Shown: positions 42,078-55,377 of the stretch, piece by piece | Layout: every line of letters starts with the position of its first letter | Position numbering within the stretch: position 1 is the first letter of the stretch | Assembly (NCBI GenBank): GCA_934047225.1 | Contig: OW203993.1 | Coordinates: 27,294,069 to 27,358,068 of the forward strand | DNA from: Ypsolopha sequella | Lineage: Eukaryota; Arthropoda; Insecta; Lepidoptera; Ypsolophidae | Length of the DNA stretch: 64,000 nucleotides | Direction of reading: 5' to 3' | Program-made: the position numbers and the translations under genes | Notes under the pieces: generated by a model | What the model was told of the DNA's origin: nothing | Databases searched by the model: none | What the model saw: only the letters and a program-made list of their open reading frames with translations

Positions 42078-44799
42078 TCATGAATACATGGTAGAGGGAA
42101 AAGTAGATTGCTGCGGAGCTTGAGGAATTGCTGATGATGATGACTCAACATCAGATTGATTAAATGCTTGTTGTTGTCTTGCTTCGTCGGACTCGTTTGC
42201 AGGAAGGAGTTTTAACTTGTTAACTGGGCGTTTCAAAATATTGCCCTGAGTCTTTAACGTGACTACTCTGACATATCCATCTCTTCCTGGGTGTAGTTCC
42301 AGGACCCTTCCCAGGACAAATTTGCCCGGAGCCATCCTTAATGACTAACACATCGTCTACTTGCAGGTTTTTCAGTGGGGTTCTCCACTCGGACCTAATC
42401 TGCAGTTGCTGTAGATACTCAGATGACCAACTTTTCCAGAACTGCTTGTTCATTGCTTGCACAAGTTGCCATCGTTTTCCCAAATTAATTGATTCTGTGT
42501 CTGTTTGCGGTCTTGATAATAATGATCCTCCTACCAGAAAATGTCCAGGTGTAAGGCAATCGTCATCTGTGCTCTCCGTTAATGCGCATAACGGTCTTGA
42601 ATTGAGACATGCTTCAACCTGACAGAGATGAGTGGTAAATTCTTCAAAGGTCAGTTTTTGTTCGCCTAAAACTCGCTTCAAATGTCGCTTCAGGCTCTTC
42701 ACTGCTGATTCCCAAATCCTACCTGCATTACAGTGAGCAGGGCAATTGAAGTGCCAAACTATGTTCATTTCTTAAATTTTGCTGAATAGGTCTTTATCTA
42801 GACTTTGATTGATTTCTTGCCGTGCCGTTATCAGAATACATGTTCAGTGGCGTAGCCCTACGTGCACGGAATCTGTGAAATGCTGCTAACGCAGTACAAC
42901 TTAGGTCGGATACGAGTTCTAAATGTACGGCTTTCGTGGCCAGACATACGAAAACAACAACGTATCCTTTAATGTTCTAATGCCTCGTCCTTTGTTGGTT
43001 TTCAAGTGCACATGCCCCGTGAAGTCAACACCGCAATGTGTAAATGGCCTTGAACGTGTGACTCTTGGCTGTGGCAAATCAGCCACGATTTGTTGCTGTG
43101 TTTTTTCGCTGCTTGCTCGTCGACATACTACACATTGTCTTAACTGTCTTTTAACAGTACGGATACCGCTTATAATCCAAAATTTGTCTCTGATATAGGT
43201 GAGTGTAAGTTTTGGACCTCCGTGCAGTGTCGTCATATATGCTTGCCTAATAATCAACTCAATCAGTCGACTATGGCTTGATAAAATGATTGGATGTTTA
43301 GCTGCGATGCTGATATTTGAGTGTTTGAGCCGACCGCCCACTCTCAAAATGCCTTGTTCATCTAGAAACGGATTCAGGCATGCTAAATTGCTCTTTGTTT
43401 GTACACGCCCCTTTTTCATGATTCTATTTATATCTTCTTAAAACTCGTCAGTTTGATAGTGTTTTATAATTAAATTGAACGCGTTGTTTATTTCTGTAGC
43501 ACGCGACAATTAAGCTTTCGCTGCATTTTGCTTATCGGAAAAGTTTGTAATATACCGTGTCATACAAGCCATTACTTTTGCGACAAACGTAATTGAGCTG
43601 TGTTCATACATGAGCTGTTTAATGATAATCGGATTGAATTCCGATTTCTTGATTTCACCAGATGATGCTTCTGTTTGCTTGTTTGCGACGCCAACAATGG
43701 TCGTTTGTTTTTTGCTCTCTATGGTGGGTTCTGGGTACTTGATATCCGGAATGGGTTCATCATTGCATAGCCAGTCTGGTCCTTGCCACCACAGAGAACG
43801 CTCTGATAGTTGTTTGTAGTCAGTCCTCGGGAAGCACAGTCAGCTGCATTTTCTTCTGACCTAACGTGGTGACAGTTTGATGCTGGAATGATTTGTTTAA
43901 TGTTCTGCACTCTGTTAGCTACAAATTGCTTCCATCTAGAGACATCTCCCTGTAACCAACCTAAGACTATCATAGCGTCGGTCCATGCATATACTTTGCA
44001 TTGCTCCATAGGTAGCGTCTCTATAACTTTTTTCATGAGCTGTGATAACAGATTTGCACTACAGAGCTCGGGGGGGAAACTTGTTTGTTTAAGGGCGCTA
44101 ATTTTGTTTTAGCTGCCACCAGACTTGATTTAAGCTCGCCTTTATTATTCTTCGTTACTACATAGATAGTGCAAGCATAGCATTTTGGTGTCGCGTCACA
44201 GAAGCCGTGTAGTTGATATTGTTGACTAGTATTTCCATAATGTTCAAAACCTGGCTTCATAGGCAACCCGATAGTCTCTTTGTGGTTGCTTGATAAAAAT
44301 CTTCGCAATATTGTTCCTGCTCATTCATGACAGATGATGTACTCTCAACATCCTCCATCTCAAAGAATCTTGATATCTCCGATAAATCATTTATAACAAC
44401 ACAGCAGTTGAAATTTTTCACGTATCCTGATAAAATCCATCCTAATTTAGTTTTCTGTGCTATTGGAGCCTGCGCTGGACCCTTGATCAGTCCACTCATA
44501 ATAATGTCCGAGTAAACGCTCGCGTCCAACAGTATGTCAATTGGCTTAGAGACATTATACTTCGGGTCTGCTAATTCGATATTCTGAAGATGATGCCATG
44601 TTTGTTTATTAAAACTCATAGTCGGTAAATTGTTATTTCTAACTTTTGATAATACTAGAGCTTGTGTGGTAAAATTATAATCTTCGTAAATGGATAGACA
44701 TTCCATGGTTACCAAACCTTTGCTTTGCTTGGTTCCCGTACCAATGCCTGATACTGATGCGTGATAAGGACTTCGCTTCAAACCTAACATCTGAGCCAA
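42078..44799 (-). pseudogene. BEL/Pao pol relic lacking reverse transcriptase, copy 2
   Basis: Read from right to left: a DUF1758 retropepsin-like region (44257-44799; DPKYNVSKPIDILLDASVYS, IAQKTKLGWILSGY), then an RNase H-like/A17 region (HGFCDATPKCYACTIYVV; VYAWTDAMIVLGWLQGD). The integrase follows with its H2C2 finger (RQAYMTTLHGG…CVVCRR), first Asp in CGVDFTGH, second Asp in YSDNGT and Glu in WESAVKSLKRH. DUF5641 closes it (LGRVLELHPGRDGYVRVV) with stop at 42078. The palm and YVDD of the reverse transcriptase are absent: DUF1758 (ending EDFYQATTKR) abuts the RNase H region at about 44270, an internal deletion. Frame changes at about 42310, 42770-42920, 43440-43720 and 44040 also break it. 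Confidence 0.88.
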
Positions 44800-44808
44800 A
44801 ACTACAAT

Positions 44809-45019
44809 TTTCGTTTCTCTGTCTGTCTTTCTGTGTCTCTGTCCGTCTTACTGTCTCTCTGTTCCGTTTTAAATTTAGAACCACTCAACAGATTTGGATG
44901 CGCTTTCTTCATTATTACAGTAAAATAAAGGCTATAAGAGTATTGATAAAAAAAACATCAAGCTAAAAACGGGGCAAAGATTGAATAATCGCGAACGGGC
45001 CCGCGAGCGAAAGGCTAGT
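44809..45019 (+). mobile_element. Helitron-like 3' end, copy 2
   Basis: Same sequence as 31500-31710, ending GGCTAGT at 45019. Confidence 0.5.
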
Positions 45020-45132
45020 CTATCTATACTAGTAATATTATTAAAAAGGTCGTTTCTATATTGAATATTTTAGTAACATTATAAATGAAATGGGTTGTTA
45101 ACTTGTTGTACCTTCTGCCTCTCTCAAAATAT

Positions 45133-45202
45133 AAACTACTTGTTTCCGCAGGGGAGGGGGGGACCCCCTGAACCCCTCCCCCCCTGCGAAAACAAGTAGT
45201 TT
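45133..45202. repeat. G/C-rich hairpin, copy 2
   Basis: Identical to 31825-31894. Confidence 0.85.
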
Positions 45203-45824
45203 TTTTTATTATTGGCCAAGATAATTGGACACCTCATACAAGTATTATTATTCCTAGACTATGGTCTAATTATCGTGGTCTCTAAAAATAATATATCTGT
45301 CTAATGAACCTATCAATATATAATAATAGTTACGAACATAAATGTCTTATGTCTTAATATTTACTGAAGTACCTTTTACAACACAAATTCAATTCGTCAT
45401 CGGCAACGGCGCTGCGGGAAGTGCAGGCCCTTTGCCCTTGCGTAACAAAGCACAGGTTTGTTTATTCTGTGGCTCAGGCACCCGTTTGAGCCGTAGCGGC
45501 TGAGGCTGGTCGCCGAACAACGGTAGGCGGGGCCGGCCCTCCCTCCGCGCTTTCGGCTTTTCATATACACTCTAGGGGTAGTAGCCACAAGACTGTATAG
45601 AGTCGAGTTGTGCTGAGTCGGCTTTTAAACATGACTTTTACAAAATAGCCGCCGGGTGCTTGGCAGTTGGCAGTCGATACGTTCCGTTTCACGTATTTTT
45701 ATGGCATAATACCTTTTGGCAGCCCGTAGATTGAAGGAATTGCGTTTCATTTCGCGTAAATCTTTCAATGTTAATTTTAATCGTTATGAAATAAAACAGC
45801 GGCTCCGGCAAAAAAAAAAACGCT

Positions 45825-47990
45825 AAAAGGGTTCAATTACACCCTAACTACCCCTTCTCATTTACAAAATAATCAAAATTAGGTGTTCATCATCTATATC
45901 CAACCCTATTATACTGTAACTAGTTTTATCTATGTAAGTATGTACATTAAAATGTCGGAAGTATGCGTGACAAAACAATGGTTCTGGCATAATAACAGCG
46001 TTGTACTCTACTGGCTGCAACACATGCTGAGTCAGGGCTTTTTTATCCAGCACTTCATGTTTTGTTTTGTACCTAAAATGTGTTTGAATTATTTTGTTGA
46101 TAGTGCTGAGTAAATAAAGATTATATCTATCTATCTCTTTACCTATCTAAATCAATTTGTTTAGACCTAACAATGACCAATCGACGCAGTTTTATTTTTA
46201 CTTTGCAGCTCTCTAGCACAAAAACGCAGCGACGTAGGACCTTAAGTGACTGGACAAAATCGATTTGTTTTGACCCACACTTTAATCCCTATTGATATGA
46301 AACATGGGCAAATATTTTGCTCGCCAGCTCCGTAACTATAAATAAATGAAAGTATACTTGCAGTTTTAGTTTTGCAGAAACCGTCGAATGCCGTCTTATA
46401 TCTCTGCTTCATTACAATAACGTTTTTGTAACACGATTTGTGATAGCCGTAATTCTGTACCGACTCGATTGTACGATGAATATCACCATATTTCAAAATT
46501 TTTTAGTTTCGTCGAAAAAGTATCATAAAAAAGCACTTCTCAAAAGAGTCATTGTTAAAATCCAGCAGTGTTCCAACAGTGTCACACAGGAACCACATCT
46601 TCATTGTTGAAAAGCAATAAGTTCACCAGTAAAATAAATAACGTTATCCGGAATCAAGCTATTTGTAATTGAAAAATGGCGGCAAAAGCGCGCTTTTTTT
46701 TTTGTTGAAAATTTATCCTGAATACAAGACCTTTAGGCCATTTCAGAAATGGAGAAGTATCTCAAATCGACTGTTTTTTTTTGTTATTCCAAATGTTTTG
46801 AACCGATTTGAATGATTCGTTTTGAGATTGGCCATGATATGATGCAGGTCTAAAATGACAGCATACCACCCGAGATTTGCTTTGTGGGATGAGGATTTCT
46901 AATTCAAAAAGGGTTCAATTACACCCTAACTACCCCTTCTCATTTACAAAATAATCAAAATTAGGTGTTCATCATCTATATCCAACCCTATTATACTGTA
47001 ACTAGTTTTATCTATGTAAGTATGTACATTAAAATGTCGGAAGTATGCGTGACAAAACAATGGTTCTGGCATAATAACAGCGTTGTACTCTACTGGCTGC
47101 AACACATGCTGAGTCAGGGCTTTTTTATCCAGCACTTCATGTTTTGTTTTGTACCTAAAATGTGTTTGAATTATTTTGTTGATAGTGCTGAGTAAATAAA
47201 GATTATATCTATCTATCTCTTTACCTATCTAAATCAATTTGTTTAGACCTAACAATGACCAATCGACGCAGTTTTATTTTTACTTTGCAGCTCTCTAGCA
47301 CAAAAACGCAGCGACGTAGGACCTTAAGTGACTGGACAAAATCGATTTGTTTTGACCCACACTTTAATCCCTATTGATATGAAACATGGGCAAATATTTT
47401 GCTCGCCAGCTCCGTAACTATAAATAAATGAAAGTATACTTGCAGTTTTAGTTTTGCAGAAACCGTCGAATGCCGTCTTATATCTCTGCTTCATTACAAT
47501 AACGTTTTTGTAACACGATTTGTGATAGCCGTAATTCTGTACCGACTCGATTGTACGATGAATATCACCATATTTCAAAATTTTTTAGTTTCGTCGAAAA
47601 AGTATCATAAAAAAGCACTTCTCAAAAGAGTCATTGTTAAAATCCAGCAGTGTTCCAACAGTGTCACACAGGAACCACATCTTCATTGTTGAAAAGCAAT
47701 AAGTTCACCAGTAAAATAAATAACGTTATCCGGAATCAAGCTATTTGTAATTGAAAAATGGCGGCAAAAGCGCGCTTTTTTTTTTGTTGAAAATTTATCC
47801 TGAATACAAGACCTTTAGGCCATTTCAGAAATGGAGAAGTATCTCAAATCGACTGTTTTTTTTTGTTATTCCAAATGTTTTGAACCGATTTGAATGATTC
47901 GTTTTGAGATTGGCCATGATATGATGCAGGTCTAAAATGACAGCATACCACCCGAGATTTGCTTTGTGGGATGAGGATTTCTAATTCAAA
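45825..47990 (+). repeat. Two tandem 1.08-kb repeats, copy 2
   Basis: Units begin with AAAGGGTTCAATT just before 45829 and 46911, a period of exactly 1082. Both lack the single-base insertions of unit 1 in copy 1. Confidence 0.92.
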
Positions 47991-48413
47991 TAATTTATTT
48001 TGTAAAACAGGTATAAATAATACACCTTATAGTAAAACACACAATAGAAAACACTTTCTACACGTCAGATTTAATCTTGAAAAAAACAGTATTTATTAAA
48101 ATAATGAACGTACATGAACTAAATAAAAGGTATATTTAATTTATACAGTAATAACAAGGTGAAATCCAATTAACCGACCGAACCCATACCGGAGACCCGG
48201 CCAGAGACCAGGGACAAGGTTCAATGATAATTTTGTTTAAAACAGTAAATAGTACTTGACCTAAGTTAAGGCTGTTCAAGTTATATCTTGTCGTTCGGAA
48301 ACATTTATACTGTGATGTTGGCGTTTCTGAACGAACCCCCGTGTGTCAAACTTGCTGCTGAAATGGTTGCGTAATAAAACAAGTAATATTCTGTAAAATA
48401 TTCTTTTTAATGC

Positions 48414-49445
48414 ATGGACGCCTATCTAAGACCAGCACAACAAAGATTATGGGCTAATTTTAAGTGCGAGTCAAGTGTAAAAAGTGGAAATATTCAACAC
48501 TTACCCCAGTTACGGGCGGATAATTACACGGCGTGGAAATTACGAGTTGAAGCTCTTCTCGACGACAAACAGGTGCTGGAAGTACTAAAATGTGGCCTGA
48601 AAGACATAAATAGCAGCATAGACTTAAAAAAACAGAATGCTACTGCGAAATCTACAATAATTCAATGCATGGCAGACAAATACCTAACCCACATTCAGGA
48701 CTATGTAACAGCAAAGGAAATGTTTGGAAAGCTGGACAGTATTTTCCAGAGAAAGAGTGTATTCTCAAAATTAATATTAAAAAGAAAGCTCATAAGCTTG
48801 AAATTGCAGAGAAATGTAAAATTGGAGGATTATTTTCAACAATCCGACCAAATTGTTAGAGAGATTGAGGCGTTGGATACAACCATGACCCCAAAAGACA
48901 AAAATTGTCACTTGTTACCATCATTAAATGAAAACTATGAATATGTAATCACAGCGATTGAAACGCTCAACACGGATATAAACCTAGAATTTGTGAAGTC
49001 AAGACTATTATACGAAGAGGCCAAAATTAAGCAAAGAAGTACTAGTGAAGTTTCATTTAGAGCGAACACAGAACAATATAACCATAGAAATAAAAGTCGT
49101 GGAAGGACATCCAATAATAATCATAACAACAGAACTAGAGGTGGACTTTTCATAAGAAGACGCGGACGTGGCCGTTTTCAAGGCAATCATAATTATAGAG
49201 AGCGACCTGATACAAACAAATTTGGATTTATTGCAATGAGTGCAACTATCAATCATAACGAAATTAACCTGTTTATTTTGGATTCAAGGGTGACCAATCA
49301 TATGGTACAGCCAGAGTTAGAGAAATATATGACTAGAGTACAAAAGTTGAAACATCCAGTTGAGATACGTGTTGGCAATGGAGAAAAATTATTTGCCTAC
49401 ACAGAATACAGAATAATAAAAGGCAAGGGCGGACTTATTCCTTAA
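48414..49445 (+). CDS. Truncated copia Gag, 343 aa (copy 2)
   Basis: Identical to 35114-36145 except for one substitution at 48883 (Asn to Thr, in LDT(N/T)MTPK). Confidence 0.8.
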   Translation: MDAYLRPAQQRLWANFKCESSVKSGNIQHLPQLRADNYTAWKLRVEALLDDKQVLEVLKCGLKDINSSIDLKKQNATAKSTIIQCMADKYLTHIQDYVTAKEMFGKLDSIFQRKSVFSKLILKRKLISLKLQRNVKLEDYFQQSDQIVREIEALDTTMTPKDKNCHLLPSLNENYEYVITAIETLNTDINLEFVKSRLLYEEAKIKQRSTSEVSFRANTEQYNHRNKSRGRTSNNNHNNRTRGGLFIRRRGRGRFQGNHNYRERPDTNKFGFIAMSATINHNEINLFILDSRVTNHMVQPELEKYMTRVQKLKHPVEIRVGNGEKLFAYTEYRIIKGKGGLIP

Positions 49446-49689
49446 AGAAATTTCTTCCAGTCAACCGATGGTGTGGAGAAAGAAAAAAAATTACAAGTAT
49501 CATATTTGTGCAAAAAGAAAAATAATCTTCTTCAAGCCTAATATTTTAATATAATACACTACATACATACTAATACATACACAAATACATAAATACATAC
49601 ATACAAATAAAGTAGCATCAGCTAAAGTACAAATAAAGTAGCAGTCAGTCTAGTCAGAAAGATGAAAGGTAATAATTTTTCAGGTTAAA

Positions 49690-50061
49690 TCTAAAAGAGG
49701 ACACAGAAGGAAGATTTCTGAGGGTTTGCGGAAGTTCATTCCAAAGCCGAACTGCATTGACCGTAAACTATTTAGAAAAACGATCAGTGGTGTGCGCAGG
49801 CATCGCCAGATCGATATAATGACAAAACCGAAGCGCTCTGTTGCTGCGATTAGTGCGTAGGAAAAATCTTTTTTTTAAATAATTAGGGTAAACAGGATTA
49901 TGGAGAACATTATATAACAGGGAAAGAATGTGTACGTTCCTGCGAAGACGAATAGGAATGTAGGAATAGGAAGACGAAATGGCTGCTGCGCGAGTGTTGA
50001 AGAACTTGTTTTGTTTGTACTGCGAATATTTGGCTGCTGGAGTTTTTGTTTGCCCGTACAA
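49690..50061 (-). pseudogene. LINE reverse transcriptase tail, copy 2
   Basis: Same as 36390-36761, including the TAG stop before FTVNAVRLWN. Confidence 0.75.
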
Positions 50062-50590
50062 AAACTTATACCACTTTTTCAGTCGGTAGTGTTAATTGTT
50101 AAGGTGATTACCCACGCCAACGGCCTTGAGCAATCGGCCTCACCTCCGGGGAGTTACAGGCGCTGCTCCCCGCATGCCTCTGCGCAGACGCCCCGCGCCC
50201 CTCTACAAAGATCGCTAGCGTCGAAATGATTCACACCTCGTAGCGAGGTAGAAATAAATTTATGTAGCATTGTTTTATGCGTAAACCTATAACTATAACT
50301 TTTGTAGCTCAATAGGCTGTGGTGCTGTAACAGAGAGATGTGACCATTCTGTTCCTACTACTACACGGTGATATTTTGGTAGTTTTGAAAACAAACTAGT
50401 GATTATAGTAATCGCGAACTAGTGGTGATAGTACTGAAATCGCGAAAATATATAAAACATATACAACAAAATCGGTTATGTGAGGATACCCGAAAGTGAC
50501 CAAGTTGATATTGGGGTCAGACCTTTATAAATCTTGGGCTTGAGCGGTAACAGACGAGCGTCACTTTGCAGTTGGTAACCGTCAACAGTA

Positions 50591-50750
50591 GGCCCACCAT
50601 GAGTTTGGCACTCGATATACGTTAGCGACTGCGTAAAATATAATGTATTGGAAATTCTGGTTCCTCTCGTATACCGCTAGAACCGCTAAACTCATACAAA
50701 TGTTTTACGCTGTCGCTAACGTGCATCGAGTGCCAAACTCATGGTAGGCC
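50591..50750. mobile_element. MITE with long TIRs, copy 2
   Basis: Same as 37291-37450. Confidence 0.75.
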
Positions 50751-51259
50751 AGAGGCACAGTATTATACTGTGCCAGAGGATTGAGGTAACTAATGTCGGA
50801 GGTAACCGTCTAATGATGGTAGCGTCAGCCGTCGTCGGTTGCAGTCAAACAATTTTTCATAAAAAGTGTCTGTTTTTATATTTGAATGATTTTTGAACGA
50901 TAATGACGAAAAAATATATATATTGATAAAATATAATTTTATTACAATTTTTGTTAATTTCGGTGCTTTTAGAGACTTGAGTGGTATGTATCGGTTATTT
51001 GCGGGTCTCATAATAAAACCGATAGTATGTAATATATTTGGGTACTCAGAAACGGTTTCAATGATGTTGATGCAACTTTTAGATTTTATTTTTATGAAGA
51101 TTGTATTCGCACGTAAAATAAACAAAACACATATTTTTTTAATCTGTAAATTTTAATTATGTTACGTAATCTGTACCACAGTTTCACCTCGCTAACACTT
51201 GTAAGCTCTGATCTGCAGGTAAACTCCCAGTTCAGAGCTCCTTACATCCAAACGATCTG

Positions 51260-52410
51260 CAATCAGCATCGGAAAGTCGCAAAATCAATATCCTGCTGGA
51301 TTTCATCGGAGACAAAGGAATATAAATATACAATACCTTTAACCTTGAAGAAAAGAAAACCATCTTATTGGAAGTGGTAAGAAAATTAAAAGACCATTTC
51401 TCGCCGAAGAAAAACCTAACTATGAGTCGAAATGAGTTCTTCATCGCTAAACAAGGAACAACAGAGCAGTTGGAAGACTAATTCACAAAGATTATCAATT
51501 TAGGATTGAGATGTGAGTTTGGTCAACTGCGAGAAGACCATGTGTAAAATCATTGCGGGTCTAGACAATAAATACAATGCGTTAAAGACGCGGCTTATCT
51601 CCAAGGAAGATTCAAAATTAAAACTTGAATATTTTATGAACATTTTGAAGAATGCAGAAGTGTCAAGAAAGTATGTCATGGAGAGCAGCGACAATGGTGA
51701 CAACAGTGTGTTATTTGTGCAAAAGACAGGTAATAGTAATAAATAAAATAAATTCAGGAATCAAGGTAATGTAAATATTAAATCTATCCGTAACTGTAGA
51801 AATTGTGGTAAATCACATGCTCTTAACAAGTTTTTGGCAAGCAATGTTACTTATGTAAAAAGACAAATAATTTTTCCAAATTCTGTAGAAGCAGTAAGAA
51901 TATTCATTTAGTACAACAAGAAGCCGAGAGCTCTAGTAATTCTGTACAAGATGACTTTTTTATTGGCTTAGCTAAAGCCAGTGGCCAAAATATAACGCAG
52001 AAATTCTTACTGCTAGGTCAACAAATAGATGTAAAACTGGACACTGAGGCGGGATGTAATGTAATCAGTAAGGAATTAATTGAGAATTTAGGCTTTAGCA
52101 AGTCAATATTACAACCGTGTAACAAAAAAGTATTTTAGTTGGACGGAAAGTCACTTCAAGTGGCTGGAATGTGTAATTTGGATCTTGTATATCCCAATAA
52201 TCTGAGCTACAAAGTCGAGTTCATTGTTATTGAAGGACAAGTACCTACCTTGTTAGGTTGTAAAACCTGTATGGACTGTAAATTCATTTCGGTGAATACA
52301 GATTTAGTAAACGTCCATACTGTAAATGTTGAACAGACAGTATCTAAGCTAATTGCAAATATTAAATCCAATTTCATTAACCTGTTCGATGGCGGTCTTG
52401 GTTGCCTTCC
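51260..52410 (+). pseudogene. Ty3/gypsy gag-protease relic, copy 2
   Basis: Same as 37960-39110, with the same stops and the same DTE in place of DTG. Confidence 0.75.
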
Positions 52411-53020
52411 CAGCACGAAAATGCCAAACCAGTGGCACAGGAATTGGCATTGTGGAAGAAAAGCCAGTATGCCGTCTATTCCCATAGCCCAATTGATAAA
52501 GCCAGCAGACAAAAAAAGCTTGTATCAAGACCATGATTATTTGGAAAAGACTGCAGAAGAGCAATATTTTAAATATCTTATTTTAAATAAAGAACAAATA
52601 CAATAATTAGAAACTAAGATACAAACAAATAAGAGGAAATGGTTGAAAGAACGAAAAATGAGACTGCAAAGTTCTAATTTTGGAAAAATATGCAAGCAAA
52701 AAAGCAATAAGTTAAAATTGGCAAGAACTTTTTTAAAAATAAATAATCTGCAGTCTTGCCATAAAACATAGCAGGAAATATGAGCCAACAGCCATAAAAA
52801 AAAATGAGAAAGTTACTGGCTCATCTGTGATGATGTGTGGAATTATAATCTATCCAGAGGTCTAATTTCTAGGCAGCACTCCTGATGCTATGGTAGGAAA
52901 TGATGAATTACTTTAGGTGAAATGCCCATACACGGCAAGCAATGAGAAAATTACTGCAGAAAGCAGCTGAAGTGCCACTCTCCGCCCCGAGTGCATCATC
53001 ACGCGAAAAATCTTAAAAAA
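52411..53020 (+). pseudogene. YqaJ-type nuclease relic, copy 2
   Basis: Same as 39111-39720, with the same TAG at the E-x-K position. Confidence 0.65.
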
Positions 53021-53339
53021 TAGGAATAGTGACCCAATTTCAACGGGAAAAGAATCAGTGAGTGCCATTTATTGAGTGCCAGCCTGTGGAAGAGAAATTA
53101 TCCCCAAAAAAGGTTTTTCTGGACTGCCCCACCCAACCCAAAAGGGAAGTAAAATTTTTTCCCAATAACTTTTAAATTAGATCGTGACCCAGAATTTTTT
53201 TTAGCTCTTTAGAAGCGTTTCATTAGCCCCTTTAATTTGATAATAAAGTTTTGAAAATCGGCCCAGGGTTTGGAAAACTGCGTACAAAAAAACAAAAACC
53301 ACGTTTTTCATACAGAAAAGCCAAGAAAAATTTAGAAAT

Positions 53340-53386
53340 GCCATCGCCCGCAAGCGAGAGGTCCCGGGTTCGATTCCCGGTTCAGA
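53340..53386 (+). repeat. tRNA-like 3' half, copy 2
   Basis: Same as 40040-40086. Confidence 0.6.
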
Positions 53387-53417
53387 GCTCCTCACATCCA
53401 GATTTACTTTTCTTTCT

Positions 53418-54545
53418 GTGTTTCTATACTGCAATGATATAATGTTAAGAAGTAGGAAAGCTATTTGCTCTAGAATGAGAGACTTGGCAACATTACTGTT
53501 AATTACTAGAAAAAAAGATAAAGAAATGAATACCTTAACGAGCATGATTGATCCTTCTAAATATGAAATATTTATAAGTGTGGTTAAATCCATGTGTGGA
53601 TTTAACGAAGAAACTGAATTTGTCAAAGTGATTAGCATTCCCCCTCGAATACGGCCAGCTATCCTAGGTTGCATAGATATTCTTTACACGCAAACAATAA
53701 TGAGTGACCACTCATCTGCTTACAAAGATGCCTACAAGAAATTGTTGGAGGACTTCAAACAATTACTAGAAATTAATTGGCAATGGGAGATCTCGTCTAA
53801 CGCTGAAAAAACAAGAAAGAGGCTCAATATGACGAAAGATAATATCCTTCCATTGGATGAAGACATAGAAACCGTAATTAAGAAAATCCACGATCTAGAA
53901 TAGAAATATTCTTGCAAATTGAAAAAAGATATAAATGCTGTAAGCTACGAAGATTTGTGTGTAGTGACTATTGCACACATCATATTACTGGATCGTAAAA
54001 GAGCTGGAGATGCGGCCGAAGCAGAATTGACGTTCTACATTAACAGAAAGAATGAAGAATTGCCCAATACAACCCTGCAGACTTCGACGTCAAAACAAAG
54101 GCAGTGTATTGACGAGTTGGAAGTGTTCCAAATACCAGGCAAAAGAACACGTTCAGTCCCCGTTATATTGACAAAAGTAATGCGCGAAAACATTGATCTA
54201 ATTGTGTCATGCCCACCAGTATTAAACATTCCACAAACCCATATTTGTTTGCTCGGCCTATGACAGCTGAACCCTTCGACGGTGGAAAATGCCTCGACAA
54301 GATTAAAAAAATGTGTAATCTAAAGAAACCAGAAATGCTGACTTCAACTGGTATGAGACACCATATAGCTACCATGTCCCAAATTCATGCGAAGCAGAAC
54401 GATCACTACACAGAACAGTTAGCAGGATTTTTGGGTCATGATATGGCAGTTCACTCCAAAAATTATCGGTTACCACATCAAATACTCCAAAAGGCAGTTG
54501 TGGTATCTAAACTAATGGAGTACGAAAATTCTGGACATAGGACAG
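53418..54545 (+). pseudogene. Crypton-like tyrosine recombinase relic, copy 2
   Basis: Same as 40118-41245, with the same TAG (at 53901-53903) and the same frameshift near 54240. Confidence 0.72.
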
Positions 54546-54569
54546 AAAACAATTTGTATAATAATAATT

Positions 54570-55316
54570 TGTATAAGTTTTGTATGGACGTTTTTTCAAT
54601 TGGTAATATAAGATCAGCCTGTAGCTGGCTAGAGATCTTGTTAATCTGGTTTTCCAATTGTGCAGGGGCTAATAGCCGTGTATCTATGTGTCCTTGACTG
54701 ATATCGGTAACTGTGTTGATTAAAGATTGTTGGATATTTCTGATGTTCGTTAAAATGATGGTTGCAGCGAGAGATGATGACGTAATATAATTTGCATTGT
54801 TGTTGTCAAGCCGTACTTTGTTTAATTCAGATGATACATTGAACAGATGATGTCTAATAAATGCAAATTGCTTATTCGTAATATTCTCATTTCGCCGTAA
54901 AATGTTACTTTCAGAATCTTATATTATCGTTTGATTTTTCAGACTCTACTATTATCGTTTGATTTTTAAAGAGGTTTTGAAGGTGATTTTCGTTGGTCGT
55001 AATTTTGTTGATATCGGATTCGTATTGCTCAGCGAATCTCTCGTCTAGCACTCCGGACAATGTGTTAGCGATATAGCCAACACCATTCACGAGTCCCCGT
55101 TTTCTTCTCGAATGAGTCCTCAGCAAAGAGTTGTAATGCTCAATCTCGCCAACTTCATGCTCCAACTGTAGTATCACACTTTCATATTGAGAGTTGCTTG
55201 CAGTGCTAAATTCCTTGATATGATTTACGTATTGCTTGATGTATTATTGTAATATATAACTAGCTTCCATTTATCTCTTATAAATTGTAGGTTTGATATT
55301 TTACCCTTGACTGTCC
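54570..55316 (-). pseudogene. Env-like relic, copy 2
   Basis: Same as 41270-42016, with the same breaks. Confidence 0.65.
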
Positions 55317-55377
55317 TTGAGAGAGGTAATATTGTATGATGCACTATTTTCTTGTTGAATACATAGTGATAATAATG

